DNA of 14,298 bases from Oscillospiraceae bacterium. Its GTDB lineage: Bacteria > Bacillota > Clostridia > Oscillospirales > Oscillospiraceae. Location: assembly GCA_009785655.1 (NCBI GenBank), contig WQVW01000012.1:1-14298 (forward strand), read 5' to 3'. The notes beneath the pieces were generated by a model. That model had not been told where the DNA came from, did no database searches, and saw only the letters and a list, made by a program, of their open reading frames with translations. How positions within the stretch are numbered: position 1 is the stretch's first letter; the number at the start of each line of letters is the position of its first letter. Shown one piece after another: positions 6,469 to 13,638 of the stretch. Both the position numbers and the translations under genes were made by a program.

Positions 6469-7962
6469 TTGAGCGATATTTTACAATTCACCGGCATCAG
6501 CAAAAGCTATCCCGGCGTCAAAGCGTTGCAGGATATTTCGTTCTCCGCCAAAGCTGGGCGCGTTCTCGCGCTTCTGGGTGAAAACGGCGCCGGCAAGAGC
6601 ACGCTATTGAAAATCTTGAGCGGCGACGTGCGCGCCGATACCGGAGACATCACCATCGATGGCGAAAAGCAAACATATTCCTCACCGTATGATGCGATAC
6701 AAGCCGGCATCAGCGTCATTTATCAGGAGAGGCAGCTTGTCCCATCTCTTTCCGTGATGGAGAATGTTTTCCCTGGGGCTTTGCCGAAAACCAAACTGGG
6801 AACCATTGACAGGCGCACCCTTCGCCGTGAAACAAAAGCGGTGATAGAAAAATTCGGCTTGCCAATAGACCCCGACGAGCCTGTCGGAAGACTGTCGGTC
6901 GCTTACCAGCAGATGGTTGAAATCATGAAAGCATATCGCCGCGACGCGCGCATTATCGCTTTTGATGAACCGACCGCACCACTGGCCGAAGCGGAGATTG
7001 CCATACTTTTCAAGCTGATTCAACAGTTGAAAGAAGAAGGCAGAATCATCATCTACGTTTCTCACCGCATGGCAGAAATTTTTCAGGTGACCGATGATAT
7101 CGTTGTGCTTAAAGACGGTAAGCTTGTAAAAACACTCACGACATGTGAAACGAACGAGCATGAGCTTATTCAAGCCATGATTGGCCGTGACTTGGGCGAC
7201 ACATATGCAAACCTGAAGCGTAACGACAAGCTCGGCGATGTTGTGCTGGAAGTAAAAGATCTATGCACCGATATGCTGCATGACATAAACTTCACACTGC
7301 GGGCAGGCGAAGTGCTTGGATTTGCCGGACTCATCGGTGCCGGCAGAACCGAAGTGGCTAGGGCGATATTCGGCGCAGACCCGATTACATCCGGGGAGAT
7401 TATTTTTGAGGGTAAAACCGTAAAATTCAAAGAACCGAAGGATGCGATCAAAGCAGGCATGGCACTCTGTCCGGAAGATCGTAAAGATCAAGGGCTTCTG
7501 TTACAGCGCACGATTCGGGAGAATACGACGATGCCTATTCTCAAAAAGATCAGACGCGGGCCGTTTCTTGACCACCATCTTGAAAATACATTGACGCATG
7601 AGTCTGTCAAGAAGTATACTATCCGCACACCAAGTATTAATAAAATTACACGTGAACTATCCGGCGGCAACCAGCAAAAAGTTATTCTTGGCAGATGGAC
7701 GAACGCAAAAAACTCAACCAAGCTTTTGATTCTTGACGAACCAACAAAAGGCATTGACGTTGGAACCAAAGCGGAGATTTATCAAATGGTTTGCGACCTT
7801 GCGAAAACAGGCCTTGCCATCATATTTATCTCTTCTGAGCTTACAGAAGTGTTGAACGTCTCAGACAGAATCATCGTTATGCGGAGCGGCCATATTACGT
7901 GGGATATCCCTCGTGAAGAAGCGACTGAGGAAAATGTCCTCGAACATGCCATGTTGGTGTAA
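6469..7962 (+). CDS. Sugar ABC transporter ATP-binding protein with two cassettes (RbsA/MglA/XylG type)
   Basis: The 497-residue ATPase powers the importer at the cytoplasmic membrane and carries two nucleotide-binding domains in tandem. Domain 1 has Walker A GENGAGKS (37-44), a degenerate signature LSVAYQQ (142-148) and Walker B IIAFDEP (162-168). Domain 2 has a degenerate Walker A GLIGAGRT (287-294), the typical CPEDRKDQGL, a full signature LSGGNQQ (397-403) and Walker B LLILDEP (419-425). This asymmetry is normal for RbsA/MglA proteins. The chosen start is TTG 6469. The longer frame starts at GTG 6460 and overlaps the preceding permease stop. The gene ends in a TAA that is part of the next gene's AAGGAGG site. 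The transported sugar cannot be read from the ATPase. Confidence 0.95.
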   Translation: MSDILQFTGISKSYPGVKALQDISFSAKAGRVLALLGENGAGKSTLLKILSGDVRADTGDITIDGEKQTYSSPYDAIQAGISVIYQERQLVPSLSVMENVFPGALPKTKLGTIDRRTLRRETKAVIEKFGLPIDPDEPVGRLSVAYQQMVEIMKAYRRDARIIAFDEPTAPLAEAEIAILFKLIQQLKEEGRIIIYVSHRMAEIFQVTDDIVVLKDGKLVKTLTTCETNEHELIQAMIGRDLGDTYANLKRNDKLGDVVLEVKDLCTDMLHDINFTLRAGEVLGFAGLIGAGRTEVARAIFGADPITSGEIIFEGKTVKFKEPKDAIKAGMALCPEDRKDQGLLLQRTIRENTTMPILKKIRRGPFLDHHLENTLTHESVKKYTIRTPSINKITRELSGGNQQKVILGRWTNAKNSTKLLILDEPTKGIDVGTKAEIYQMVCDLAKTGLAIIFISSELTEVLNVSDRIIVMRSGHITWDIPREEATEENVLEHAMLV

Positions 7963-7977
7963 GGAGGCTATATAGAT

Positions 7978-9024
7978 ATGTCAGATCAATCACAAGGCTC
8001 GCCGGGAACCCTGCAGCCGGAGGCCAAACAACGGCAATCATTTCTTGTACTGCTTATCCGTAAGCGTACACTGATGATGTTGTTTCTGTTTGTTATAATC
8101 ATTGCCGTATTCGCAATACGCACAGACGGTCGCATGATTGACATGCGAAACATCATGCAAATATTGAACATGATGGCCGTCAGTACATTTTTGACACAAG
8201 GGGTCGCGTTGCTGATGATTTCCGGCAAGCTTGACCTCTCAACCGGTGCGAACGGCACACTTTGCGGCATGTTCCTTGCCTATGTCCTGCGCGCAGGGGT
8301 GCCCCTCATTCCCGCTATTCTGATGGCACTTGCGGTGGGTGCGCTTGTGGGTGTCGTCAATGCGGCACTTGTTAACGAGTTGAATATGGCACCATTTATC
8401 GCGACACTTGCCACAAGCTTGATCGCCACCGGTTTCGTTATCTTGATTGCGCAAAACCGGATCATCCCTATTCGTCACCCGGTGCTGATAGACTATGGAA
8501 GCTATATGCTGTTCAGATTTAATGTCGGCGAATTCAGCTTCCCCGGGGTACCTGTCTCCGCCTTCCTTGCGTTTTGTTTTATGGCCATCATCGGTGTTTT
8601 GTTGCATAAAACAAAGTTCGGCAGACAAACGTACCTTGTCGGTGGGAATCCGCAAGCGGCGATGCTCAGCGGTATCAACCCCAAGAAAATGTCGTACATA
8701 CTGTTCATCATCTGCGGACTGTTTTCATCGATTGCCGGTATCACACTGGTTTCGCGTCTGCAGTCAGCGAATATGCAGGGCTTGGTTGCACAGCGTTTCC
8801 AGGGGATAACGGCTGCTGTGCTTGGTGGCATCTCGCTCGGCGGCGGAACCGGCGGCATGGCCGGCGCATTTGTCGGACTGCTGGTGCTTAATACATTCTC
8901 TAACGGCATGACCGTGCAGGGCACGGGTCCCGGCTGGCAGCATATCGCATCCGGCGGACTGCTTATATTCGCGCTGACACTTGAATACTTCCAAAGAAGG
9001 CAGAATGAGAAGATTGTCGCATAA
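7978..9024 (+). CDS. ABC transporter permease, RbsC/BPD_transp_2 family (second)
   Basis: The 348-residue second channel subunit of the same importer has a hydrophilic N-terminus of about 28 residues and then eight to ten membrane helices. It shows the same family marks as the first permease, with different residues: SGKLDLSTGANGTLCGM, VGGNPQAAMLSGINPKK and AAVLGGISLGGGTGGM. It is clearly a diverged paralogue and not a recent copy. AAGGAGG (7961-7967) overlaps the ATPase stop and lies 10 bases before ATG 7978. It is the last gene of the operon, followed by the terminator at 9082-9119. Two unequal permeases around one double ATPase resemble the layout of Lsr-type and xylose/galactose-type importers, but no Lsr processing genes are here. 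Confidence 0.93.
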   Translation: MSDQSQGSPGTLQPEAKQRQSFLVLLIRKRTLMMLFLFVIIIAVFAIRTDGRMIDMRNIMQILNMMAVSTFLTQGVALLMISGKLDLSTGANGTLCGMFLAYVLRAGVPLIPAILMALAVGALVGVVNAALVNELNMAPFIATLATSLIATGFVILIAQNRIIPIRHPVLIDYGSYMLFRFNVGEFSFPGVPVSAFLAFCFMAIIGVLLHKTKFGRQTYLVGGNPQAAMLSGINPKKMSYILFIICGLFSSIAGITLVSRLQSANMQGLVAQRFQGITAAVLGGISLGGGTGGMAGAFVGLLVLNTFSNGMTVQGTGPGWQHIASGGLLIFALTLEYFQRRQNEKIVA

Positions 9025-9051
9025 TTTATCGCAATACATGTAGTAAACAAA

Positions 9052-9076
9052 TACGGACGACCATAGGTCGCCTCTA
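9052..9076. repeat. Short palindromic GC-rich element
   Basis: GACGACC-ATA-GGTCGCC forms a small hairpin within a segment whose reverse complement begins TGTAGAGGCGACC. It resembles the short REP-like palindromes scattered between genes in many clostridial genomes. Only one copy is in this window, so repetition is not shown. Confidence 0.3.
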
Positions 9077-9081
9077 CAGAG

Positions 9082-9119
9082 AGAAGACCACCGGTGTAAA
9101 ACCGGTGGTCTTCTTTTTT
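9082..9119 (+). terminator. Intrinsic terminator of the ABC importer operon
   Basis: The arms AGAAGACCACCGGT (9082-9095) and ACCGGTGGTCTTCT (9101-9114) pair perfectly around GTAAA and run into a T-tract (TTCTTTTTT) ending near 9119. It lies about 60 bases after the last permease and just touches the stop codon of the convergent gene, so the stem may also act in the other direction. Confidence 0.92.
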
Positions 9120-10026
9120 ATAGTTTCTCTTCAGTAAACACAGGCCCGCTGCTGAGTCCTGTTTTCTTATACCTCTCGCCCCACTTCCCGGCAGGGCAAT
9201 ATGTCTGACATCTGCCACAATGCCATGAGCTGATGTGCATCAGCCCCATCGCCTCTATCGGCATACGACTCTCCCCTGCTGCCAGGTCTTCCATCGTCGG
9301 CTCTTTCTCCGGCAGATAATCCTCTTTGCCGCCAAGTGCCTTTGTCATTGCTTGCAGCGACTTGCGGCATTTGGCGAAATAAACTTTCGTATAATCGTAC
9401 TCTTTACCGCCCATCTCCACATGTTCCAGCGTGTGCGTCCCCGGCTCTCTGATCGCCCCCGTCGGACAGACTTTTGCGCATATGCCGCATTTCTCCCCTC
9501 CGCAGAGCGCGGGACCGTTATACATTGGATCCGGCTCGAGTGCCAATGTCGTCAATATCACGCCAAAGCGTTGACGCGGGCCGTATTCCGGCGTCAACAC
9601 TATACTTAAATACCCAAATTCGCCAAGCCCGGCCGCCACCGCAGAATGCCGTATGCTGATCTGTATCCCATTGGTCATCGGCCCTGTGGAGCATGGCGTG
9701 GCGATCTCACGGGTGTGCGTCTCTATGTATTGCGCCATGGCATAGCAGACATATGTGAGCTCAAAATTCGGCAGCATCGTGTATCCATAGGTACCGAATA
9801 TGCCTTTTAAGTGATTTTTCCCCTCTTCAAACGCACGGAAATTCGCTTGCAGAACGCCGTCTATCAGTCGCGCACCGACCACAATCACTGATTTACAGCC
9901 CGGAAGCACATCACATGGATGCCAACCTTCCGGGGAGGTTTCAAATCTGTCGATACTCGCTATGCCGCACAGCGCCATCCCCAGTGAAGATGCATATTCT
10001 TTTACCTGTTCTTTTGTGATCCCCAT
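9118..10026 (-). CDS. Iron-sulfur protein related to epoxyqueuosine reductase (QueG)/reductive dehalogenases
   Basis: The protein has 302 residues. The N-terminal two-thirds resembles the corrinoid-binding part of the QueG/RdhA group, with LGMALCGIAS (15-24), SVIVVGARL (46-54) and the conserved stretch SAVAAGLGEFGYL followed by LTPEYGPRQRFG (128-154). The C-terminal part has two 4Fe-4S motifs: C175-C180-C183-C187P and C270-C273-C277P, with C220 as a possible eighth ligand. Characterised QueG reduces epoxyqueuosine with cobalamin. This protein is shorter, lacks the QueG C-terminal extension and diverges, so it is probably a relative rather than QueG itself. The frame extends back to a TTG at 10044, but GGAGG (10033-10037) lies 6 bases before ATG 10026, which is the start used. 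It has its own promoter and lies just downstream of a corrinoid-uptake operon, so a corrinoid cofactor is plausible but unproven. Confidence 0.8.
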   Translation of the reverse strand: MGITKEQVKEYASSLGMALCGIASIDRFETSPEGWHPCDVLPGCKSVIVVGARLIDGVLQANFRAFEEGKNHLKGIFGTYGYTMLPNFELTYVCYAMAQYIETHTREIATPCSTGPMTNGIQISIRHSAVAAGLGEFGYLSIVLTPEYGPRQRFGVILTTLALEPDPMYNGPALCGGEKCGICAKVCPTGAIREPGTHTLEHVEMGGKEYDYTKVYFAKCRKSLQAMTKALGGKEDYLPEKEPTMEDLAAGESRMPIEAMGLMHISSWHCGRCQTYCPAGKWGERYKKTGLSSGPVFTEEKL

Positions 10027-10068
10027 ATTTTGCCTCCAATTCAAATGATAATACTTGTTGTTGCAGTC

Positions 10069-10097
10069 ATTATATCATGGCGCGGGCTATGCGTCAC
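10069..10097 (-). promoter_or_regulatory. Promoter for the QueG-like gene (proximal)
   Basis: On the minus strand GTGACG (10092-10097) and a perfect TATAAT (10069-10074) are 17 bases apart, and TGA precedes the -10 as in an extended -10. It would start transcription about 35 bases before the start codon. Confidence 0.6.
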
Positions 10098-10167
10098 AAT
10101 AAGCACAGACTTGGTGCGCCGAAATGATATATGCATTTAAATCCTATATGATGATTGCGTAGCAATT

Positions 10168-10196
10168 ATTATATCATTGTTACTGAATAAACACAA
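10168..10196 (-). promoter_or_regulatory. Possible distal promoter for the QueG-like gene
   Basis: On the minus strand TTGTGT (10191-10196) and TATAAT (10168-10173) are 17 bases apart, again with TGA before the -10. The segment ATGATATAAT is identical to that of the proximal promoter 99 bases downstream. Confidence 0.4.
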
Positions 10197-10201
10197 GTCA
10201 C

Positions 10202-10230
10202 AAAAAGTGGGTCACCGATACGGTGACCCA
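10202..10230 (-). terminator. Intrinsic terminator of the corrinoid-uptake operon
   Basis: On the minus strand TGGGTCACCG-TAT-CGGTGACCCA is a perfect 10-bp stem with a 3-base loop, followed by CTTTTTG. It lies 28 bases after the ATPase stop codon. Confidence 0.85.
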
Positions 10231-10257
10231 TGTACATAATTGGCAATGTTTTGAATC

Positions 10258-11028
10258 TTACGGCCTCAGGTCTTCCCATATTTTCAATGACTCTCTCATA
10301 TACCGTGCCACGTCTATATCGTATACTTGTTTTAACAGCGTGTCACTAACCACCGCGCTCACCTTGCCGTGAACTTGGATCTCGCCATCCTTCATCACAA
10401 GTATGTTATCACTGAGTTTCATCGCGAGATTGATGTCATGCAACACACCAATCACTGTGCGATTGCCATGCTGCGCCCATTGCTTCAAAAACTCAATCAA
10501 CTCGATTTGATACTTCAAGTCCAGGTGATTGGTGGGTTCGTCCAGTAGAATAATCTCCGGCTCCTGCACAAGCGTCCGCGCCAGGAACACTCTTTGCAGC
10601 TGCCCGCCGGAGAGCGTGGTGATTGATCTGTCTTTTTCTTTGGAGAGATCCATCGCCTCCAGGGTTTTCAGCACAATAGCTCTGTCTTCTTCAGATGGCA
10701 GCCCCAAAAATTTGTCCTTTATATGCAGATATCTGCCCATCATCACCGTGTCGAACACAGAGTAAGAAAAATATATGCCGGACAGTTGGCTTAAAAGTGC
10801 AATTTTTAGCGTGACTTCCCGATGGCTCATCTTATGCACCGGCTTGCCGCTTACTTCTATTTCACCTTTAAAAGGCATCAGGTTCGCCACCGCTTTTAAC
10901 AGCGTGGTCTTACCACAGCCATTCGGCCCGATGATCGACAGATTTTCGTTCCGCGCCACGCTAAATGTAACGTTCTTGACAACATCCTCGCCCGTGTATC
11001 CAACTGATACGTTCTTTAAAGTCAACAT
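10258..11028 (-). CDS. ABC transporter ATP-binding protein, BtuD/FecE type (probable corrinoid importer)
   Basis: The 256-residue single-cassette ATPase has Walker A GPNGCGKT (34-41), Q-loop Q81, signature LSGGQLQR (139-146), Walker B IILLDEP (159-165) and switch histidine H197 in GVLHDINLAM. This family energises uptake of iron chelates, haem and cobalamin and cannot be split by sequence alone. The cobalamin riboswitch at the head of the operon points to corrinoids. A GTG at 11037 is in frame, but GAGGTGA (11034-11040) covers it and sits 5 bases before ATG 11028, the start chosen. That site also contains the stop codon of the permease, so the two genes are translationally coupled. It is the last gene of the operon. 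Confidence 0.93.
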   Translation of the reverse strand: MLTLKNVSVGYTGEDVVKNVTFSVARNENLSIIGPNGCGKTTLLKAVANLMPFKGEIEVSGKPVHKMSHREVTLKIALLSQLSGIYFSYSVFDTVMMGRYLHIKDKFLGLPSEEDRAIVLKTLEAMDLSKEKDRSITTLSGGQLQRVFLARTLVQEPEIILLDEPTNHLDLKYQIELIEFLKQWAQHGNRTVIGVLHDINLAMKLSDNILVMKDGEIQVHGKVSAVVSDTLLKQVYDIDVARYMRESLKIWEDLRP

Positions 11029-11033
11029 GCCAA

Positions 11034-12059
11034 TCACCTCGCTTGCGCTTTTTTCGCACGTTTGGAGAAGTAGATGTACGCGAAAAACGGCGCACCCAGA
11101 AGTGCGGTCACTGCACCAACCGGCAGATCTCTTGGCGCAATAATTGTTCTCGCGACGAGATCACAAATCACCATAAACGTGCCGCCGAACAACGCTGACA
11201 GCGGAATCACATATCTGTGCGAAGACCCGAAAATCCGGCGGACAATATGCGGCGCAAATAAATCTATAAAGCCTATCACGCCGACAAAAGCAATTGCGCT
11301 GCCGGTGAGCGCGGCGGACGATACAAGCAGTATCCATTTCACTCTTTTTAAGTTCACGCCCATCGATTTCGCCTGCTGTTCACCAAAGGTCATCATATCC
11401 AGTTCGCGATTGAAATGCGTGATGAAGATCACCCCCGCCACCGCAACGGGTGCCAGGATGTATATCGCCTCCCATCCGCGCATGGAAAAGCTGCCCATCT
11501 GCCATAATACAAGCTGCTGAATATGCTGTCTGGCCAACGCCGACATCAGCGTTGTGATCGCGTTAACAAAAAGTGAAAATATCATACCCGTGAGTATAAT
11601 CGTGTTGTTATCCATCTGACTATCAACCCTGGAGGCAAATGCGACCACTAGAAATATTGTCCCAATCCCAAACGCAAATCCAAGCAACGGGAGCGTAAAC
11701 AATGCCGCCACCGGGAGTGTGACGCCCAGCAGAATGACAATCCCCGCACCAAGGGACGCCCCGGAGGACACCCCAAGCGTAAACGAAGATGCCAGCGGAT
11801 TGCGCAATACCGACTGCATCACAGCACCGCTGACCGATAACGCACTCCCCGCGATAAATGCCAGCAACGCACGCGGCAGCCGTATATTCCATACAATTGC
11901 GGTGGAATTGTTTATAGATTCAGCAAACTCCACCCCTGTCAGCCGATAGCGTATGATAGCCAAAATCTCTCCGGGCGGTATATTTACACTGCCCAACGCA
12001 ATCCCAATTATCAGCACCACCAGGCTTGCGCATATCGCGATTATTATTTTTACTTTCAT
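11034..12059 (-). CDS. ABC transporter permease, BtuC/FecD family (probable corrinoid importer)
   Basis: The 341-residue membrane subunit has about ten helices and acts as a homodimer in characterised relatives. Family marks are NIRLPRALLAFIAGSALSVS early in the protein, SVLRNPLASSFTLGVSSGAS, FIDLFAPHIVRRIFGSSHR and the C-terminal LPVGAVTALLGAPFFAYIYF. The open frame begins at a TTG at 12077. GAGGGAT (12069-12075) is inside that extension and 9 bases before ATG 12059, the better start. The gene begins 4 bases after the stop of the phosphatase-kinase gene and ends 5 bases before the ATPase start. A substrate-binding protein, which this type of importer needs, is absent from the operon and must be encoded elsewhere. 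The substrate is inferred from the riboswitch. Confidence 0.93.
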   Translation of the reverse strand: MKVKIIIAICASLVVLIIGIALGSVNIPPGEILAIIRYRLTGVEFAESINNSTAIVWNIRLPRALLAFIAGSALSVSGAVMQSVLRNPLASSFTLGVSSGASLGAGIVILLGVTLPVAALFTLPLLGFAFGIGTIFLVVAFASRVDSQMDNNTIILTGMIFSLFVNAITTLMSALARQHIQQLVLWQMGSFSMRGWEAIYILAPVAVAGVIFITHFNRELDMMTFGEQQAKSMGVNLKRVKWILLVSSAALTGSAIAFVGVIGFIDLFAPHIVRRIFGSSHRYVIPLSALFGGTFMVICDLVARTIIAPRDLPVGAVTALLGAPFFAYIYFSKRAKKAQAR

Positions 12060-12063
12060 TAGT

Positions 12064-13305
12064 TTACGATCCCTCAAAATATGATATTACCGGTCTTTGA
12101 ACGTCGTTATTGTCTATCACCAGCTGACTGCAACCCTTCGGGTCATATCTGTCTATGTATAATTTTTGCGCGGGAATGTACCGTTGTTTATATCGCAGTA
12201 GATAATCTTCGCCATATCTCGGCACGTCCCGCGCCATTGCCCTGACGAGTACTTCTTCAAATGTGATGTCGATAAAAATCCTGTAATCAAAAAGTGCTTT
12301 CAGCGGCTCACGATACAACAGCACTTTCTCAACTATGATCACATCCGTTGGCTCGAATACTTTTTCACTGTATGTGTCGGAATCTAAATCCAGCAGATCA
12401 ACAGTCGTTTGCTCCCCTGCTTTAAGCTTCCGTATCACTCCCTCCAGCCTTGGGATGTCAAATGCATGTTTTAAGTACCCTTCCGGCGAGTCGTCCGTAC
12501 GTCGCACCGCCAGTGAGTTGTGAAAATCGTCGCCGTGTAGAACCTGAGCGGTAATTCCTCTGCGTTGAAGATATTTGCATAGGTTGTCCGAAAACATGGT
12601 CTTACCTGATGTGTCAATTCCATTTATCCCGATTACGCATGGTTTCGGCAGTGCGAAAATCTCCCGTTCGATTCTCGAATAGATCAAAAACCTGTATATC
12701 TCTGCCTGAAGGTTTTTCACGTCATGGACAAGAGCGTCAGAATCTTGAATATCCTCCGCGCCGTATCCATAAGTGACGCCGATAAACGGCACGCCATTCT
12801 CCCTCGCGGCAGTTATGTCGGTGATACTGTCCCCGGCCATTATGATTTGATCCGGCTTCATCTCAACAAGCAGTGTTTTCATCACTTGAGACTTTGTTAA
12901 CCCTTCAACGCGGTGATACACCTTCCTAAAATGCCTAGCAATTCCGCAACGGTCAAGCACCGTTTCTATATAATCTTTGGTACCCATGCTGCAGATCACC
13001 ATCTCCACACCGTCGTTCCGCAGTGAATCCAACATCTCGCGGACACCGTCGAACAATCTCCCGCGCTCTTTAACAGCAGCGACCTCTCGCCGTTTGATTT
13101 CTTTACCGAATTCCGCGCGCTGCTCCGCCGTCATATCCGGGGCATTTTTCTGCAGGAACGACTGCGTCGTTGTATACATCAGGAAATTTTCGCTCTCACC
13201 CGTCAACGGTATGCCGTATCTTTCACACATTTCGCGGAACGCCGGCATAAGCGTTTCATGCGTACGATACAAGGTGCCGTCTAAATCGAAGATAACTAGT
13301 TGCAT
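12064..13305 (-). CDS. HAD phosphatase fused to a uridine-kinase-like P-loop kinase
   Basis: A 413-residue two-domain protein. Residues 1-200 form a HAD hydrolase of the phosphoglycolate-phosphatase type: motif I FDLDGTL with D7 and D9, motif II S106, motif III K138 and motif IV GDSITD with D159 and D163, so all catalytic positions are present. Residues 220-413 form a P-loop kinase resembling uridine kinase or phosphoribulokinase: Walker A GIDTSGKT (229-236), HGDDFH (258-262) where such kinases bind substrate, FDIPRLEGVIRKLKAGEQT (282-300) and VIIVEKVLLY (322-331). ATG is preceded by GAGGA with a 6-base spacer. The gene is first in the operon behind a cobalamin riboswitch and lies 4 bases before a BtuC-type permease. 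A role in corrinoid or lower-ligand nucleoside salvage is therefore inferred. Neither the substrate nor whether the domains act in sequence is known. Confidence 0.85.
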   Translation of the reverse strand: MQLVIFDLDGTLYRTHETLMPAFREMCERYGIPLTGESENFLMYTTTQSFLQKNAPDMTAEQRAEFGKEIKRREVAAVKERGRLFDGVREMLDSLRNDGVEMVICSMGTKDYIETVLDRCGIARHFRKVYHRVEGLTKSQVMKTLLVEMKPDQIIMAGDSITDITAARENGVPFIGVTYGYGAEDIQDSDALVHDVKNLQAEIYRFLIYSRIEREIFALPKPCVIGINGIDTSGKTMFSDNLCKYLQRRGITAQVLHGDDFHNSLAVRRTDDSPEGYLKHAFDIPRLEGVIRKLKAGEQTTVDLLDLDSDTYSEKVFEPTDVIIVEKVLLYREPLKALFDYRIFIDITFEEVLVRAMARDVPRYGEDYLLRYKQRYIPAQKLYIDRYDPKGCSQLVIDNNDVQRPVISYFEGS

Positions 13306-13324
13306 ATTACTTCCTCACCCGCAC

Positions 13325-13352
13325 AAAAAATCCCAGCTCGTCGGAGCTGGGA
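13325..13352 (-). terminator. Intrinsic terminator in the riboswitch leader (expression platform)
   Basis: On the minus strand TCCCAGCTC-CGAC-GAGCTGGGA is a perfect 9-bp stem with a 4-base loop, followed directly by six T. It ends about 20 bases before the start codon of the phosphatase-kinase gene. It is the expected off-state when the upstream riboswitch binds its ligand. Confidence 0.9.
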
Positions 13353-13436
13353 CACGTATTTTTCACCGCAAGATTAATAAGGCGCAAAATCCCGCGACAA
13401 ACCATATTGCCTCCATACTCTGTGGAATCACTACGT

Positions 13437-13614
13437 AAACGACCAGGCCGTTTGAATGAGGCAGGTTTTCCGGCTATGACTTCAAACGCTGAATTCCGCC
13501 TTCTCAAACTCAAATGAGCTCAATGGCACTTGGATTCAGCTCAGTCAATACGGCAGCAGGACTGCTCAGGCTTCGCACCTGATTCCCTTTTATCGCATAT
13601 CGCGCACCTTCATC
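13437..13614 (-). ncRNA. Cobalamin riboswitch
   Basis: Read on the minus strand, the leader has the conserved parts of the cobalamin aptamer in order. These are AAAAGGGAAUC, the arm CAGGUGCGAAGCCUG, then AGCAGUCCUGCUGCCGU (equivalent to GCGGUCCCGCCACUGU), and the B12 box AGUCAUAGCCGGAAAACCUGCC. GAUGA (13610-13614) and UCAUU (13455-13459) can close P1. Just after it AAACG/CGUUU (13437-13453) forms a hairpin with loop GCCUGGU at the place of P13/L13. Riboswitches of this class bind adenosyl-, methyl- or hydroxo-cobalamin and usually repress B12 uptake and synthesis genes. A terminator follows at 13325-13352, so control is probably by premature termination. The core identification rests on motif matches by eye. 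The subclass is not assigned. Confidence 0.88.
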
Positions 13615-13638
13615 TTTTGCTTATTGAATTGTGTCCAG

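Noticed and set aside
6682..7173. Minus-strand frame of 163 codons opposite the ATPase
   Set aside because: It is antisense to a strongly conserved ATPase domain, with no recognisable protein motif and no ribosome binding site.
2916..9024. Autoinducer-2 (Lsr) importer
   Set aside because: Two unequal permeases and a double ATPase resemble Lsr, but lsrK, lsrR, lsrF and lsrG are absent and there are two binding proteins. The substrate is left open.
8502..9218. Long open frame on the minus strand opposite the second permease (238 codons)
   Set aside because: It lies antisense to a clear permease, crosses the operon terminator, has no family resemblance and shows Pro/Ser/Cys-rich shadow composition.
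10258..12059. Iron-siderophore or haem importer
   Set aside because: The families fit equally well by sequence, but the operon is behind a cobalamin riboswitch and I saw no Fur-box-like palindrome at the promoter. Corrinoid is therefore preferred.
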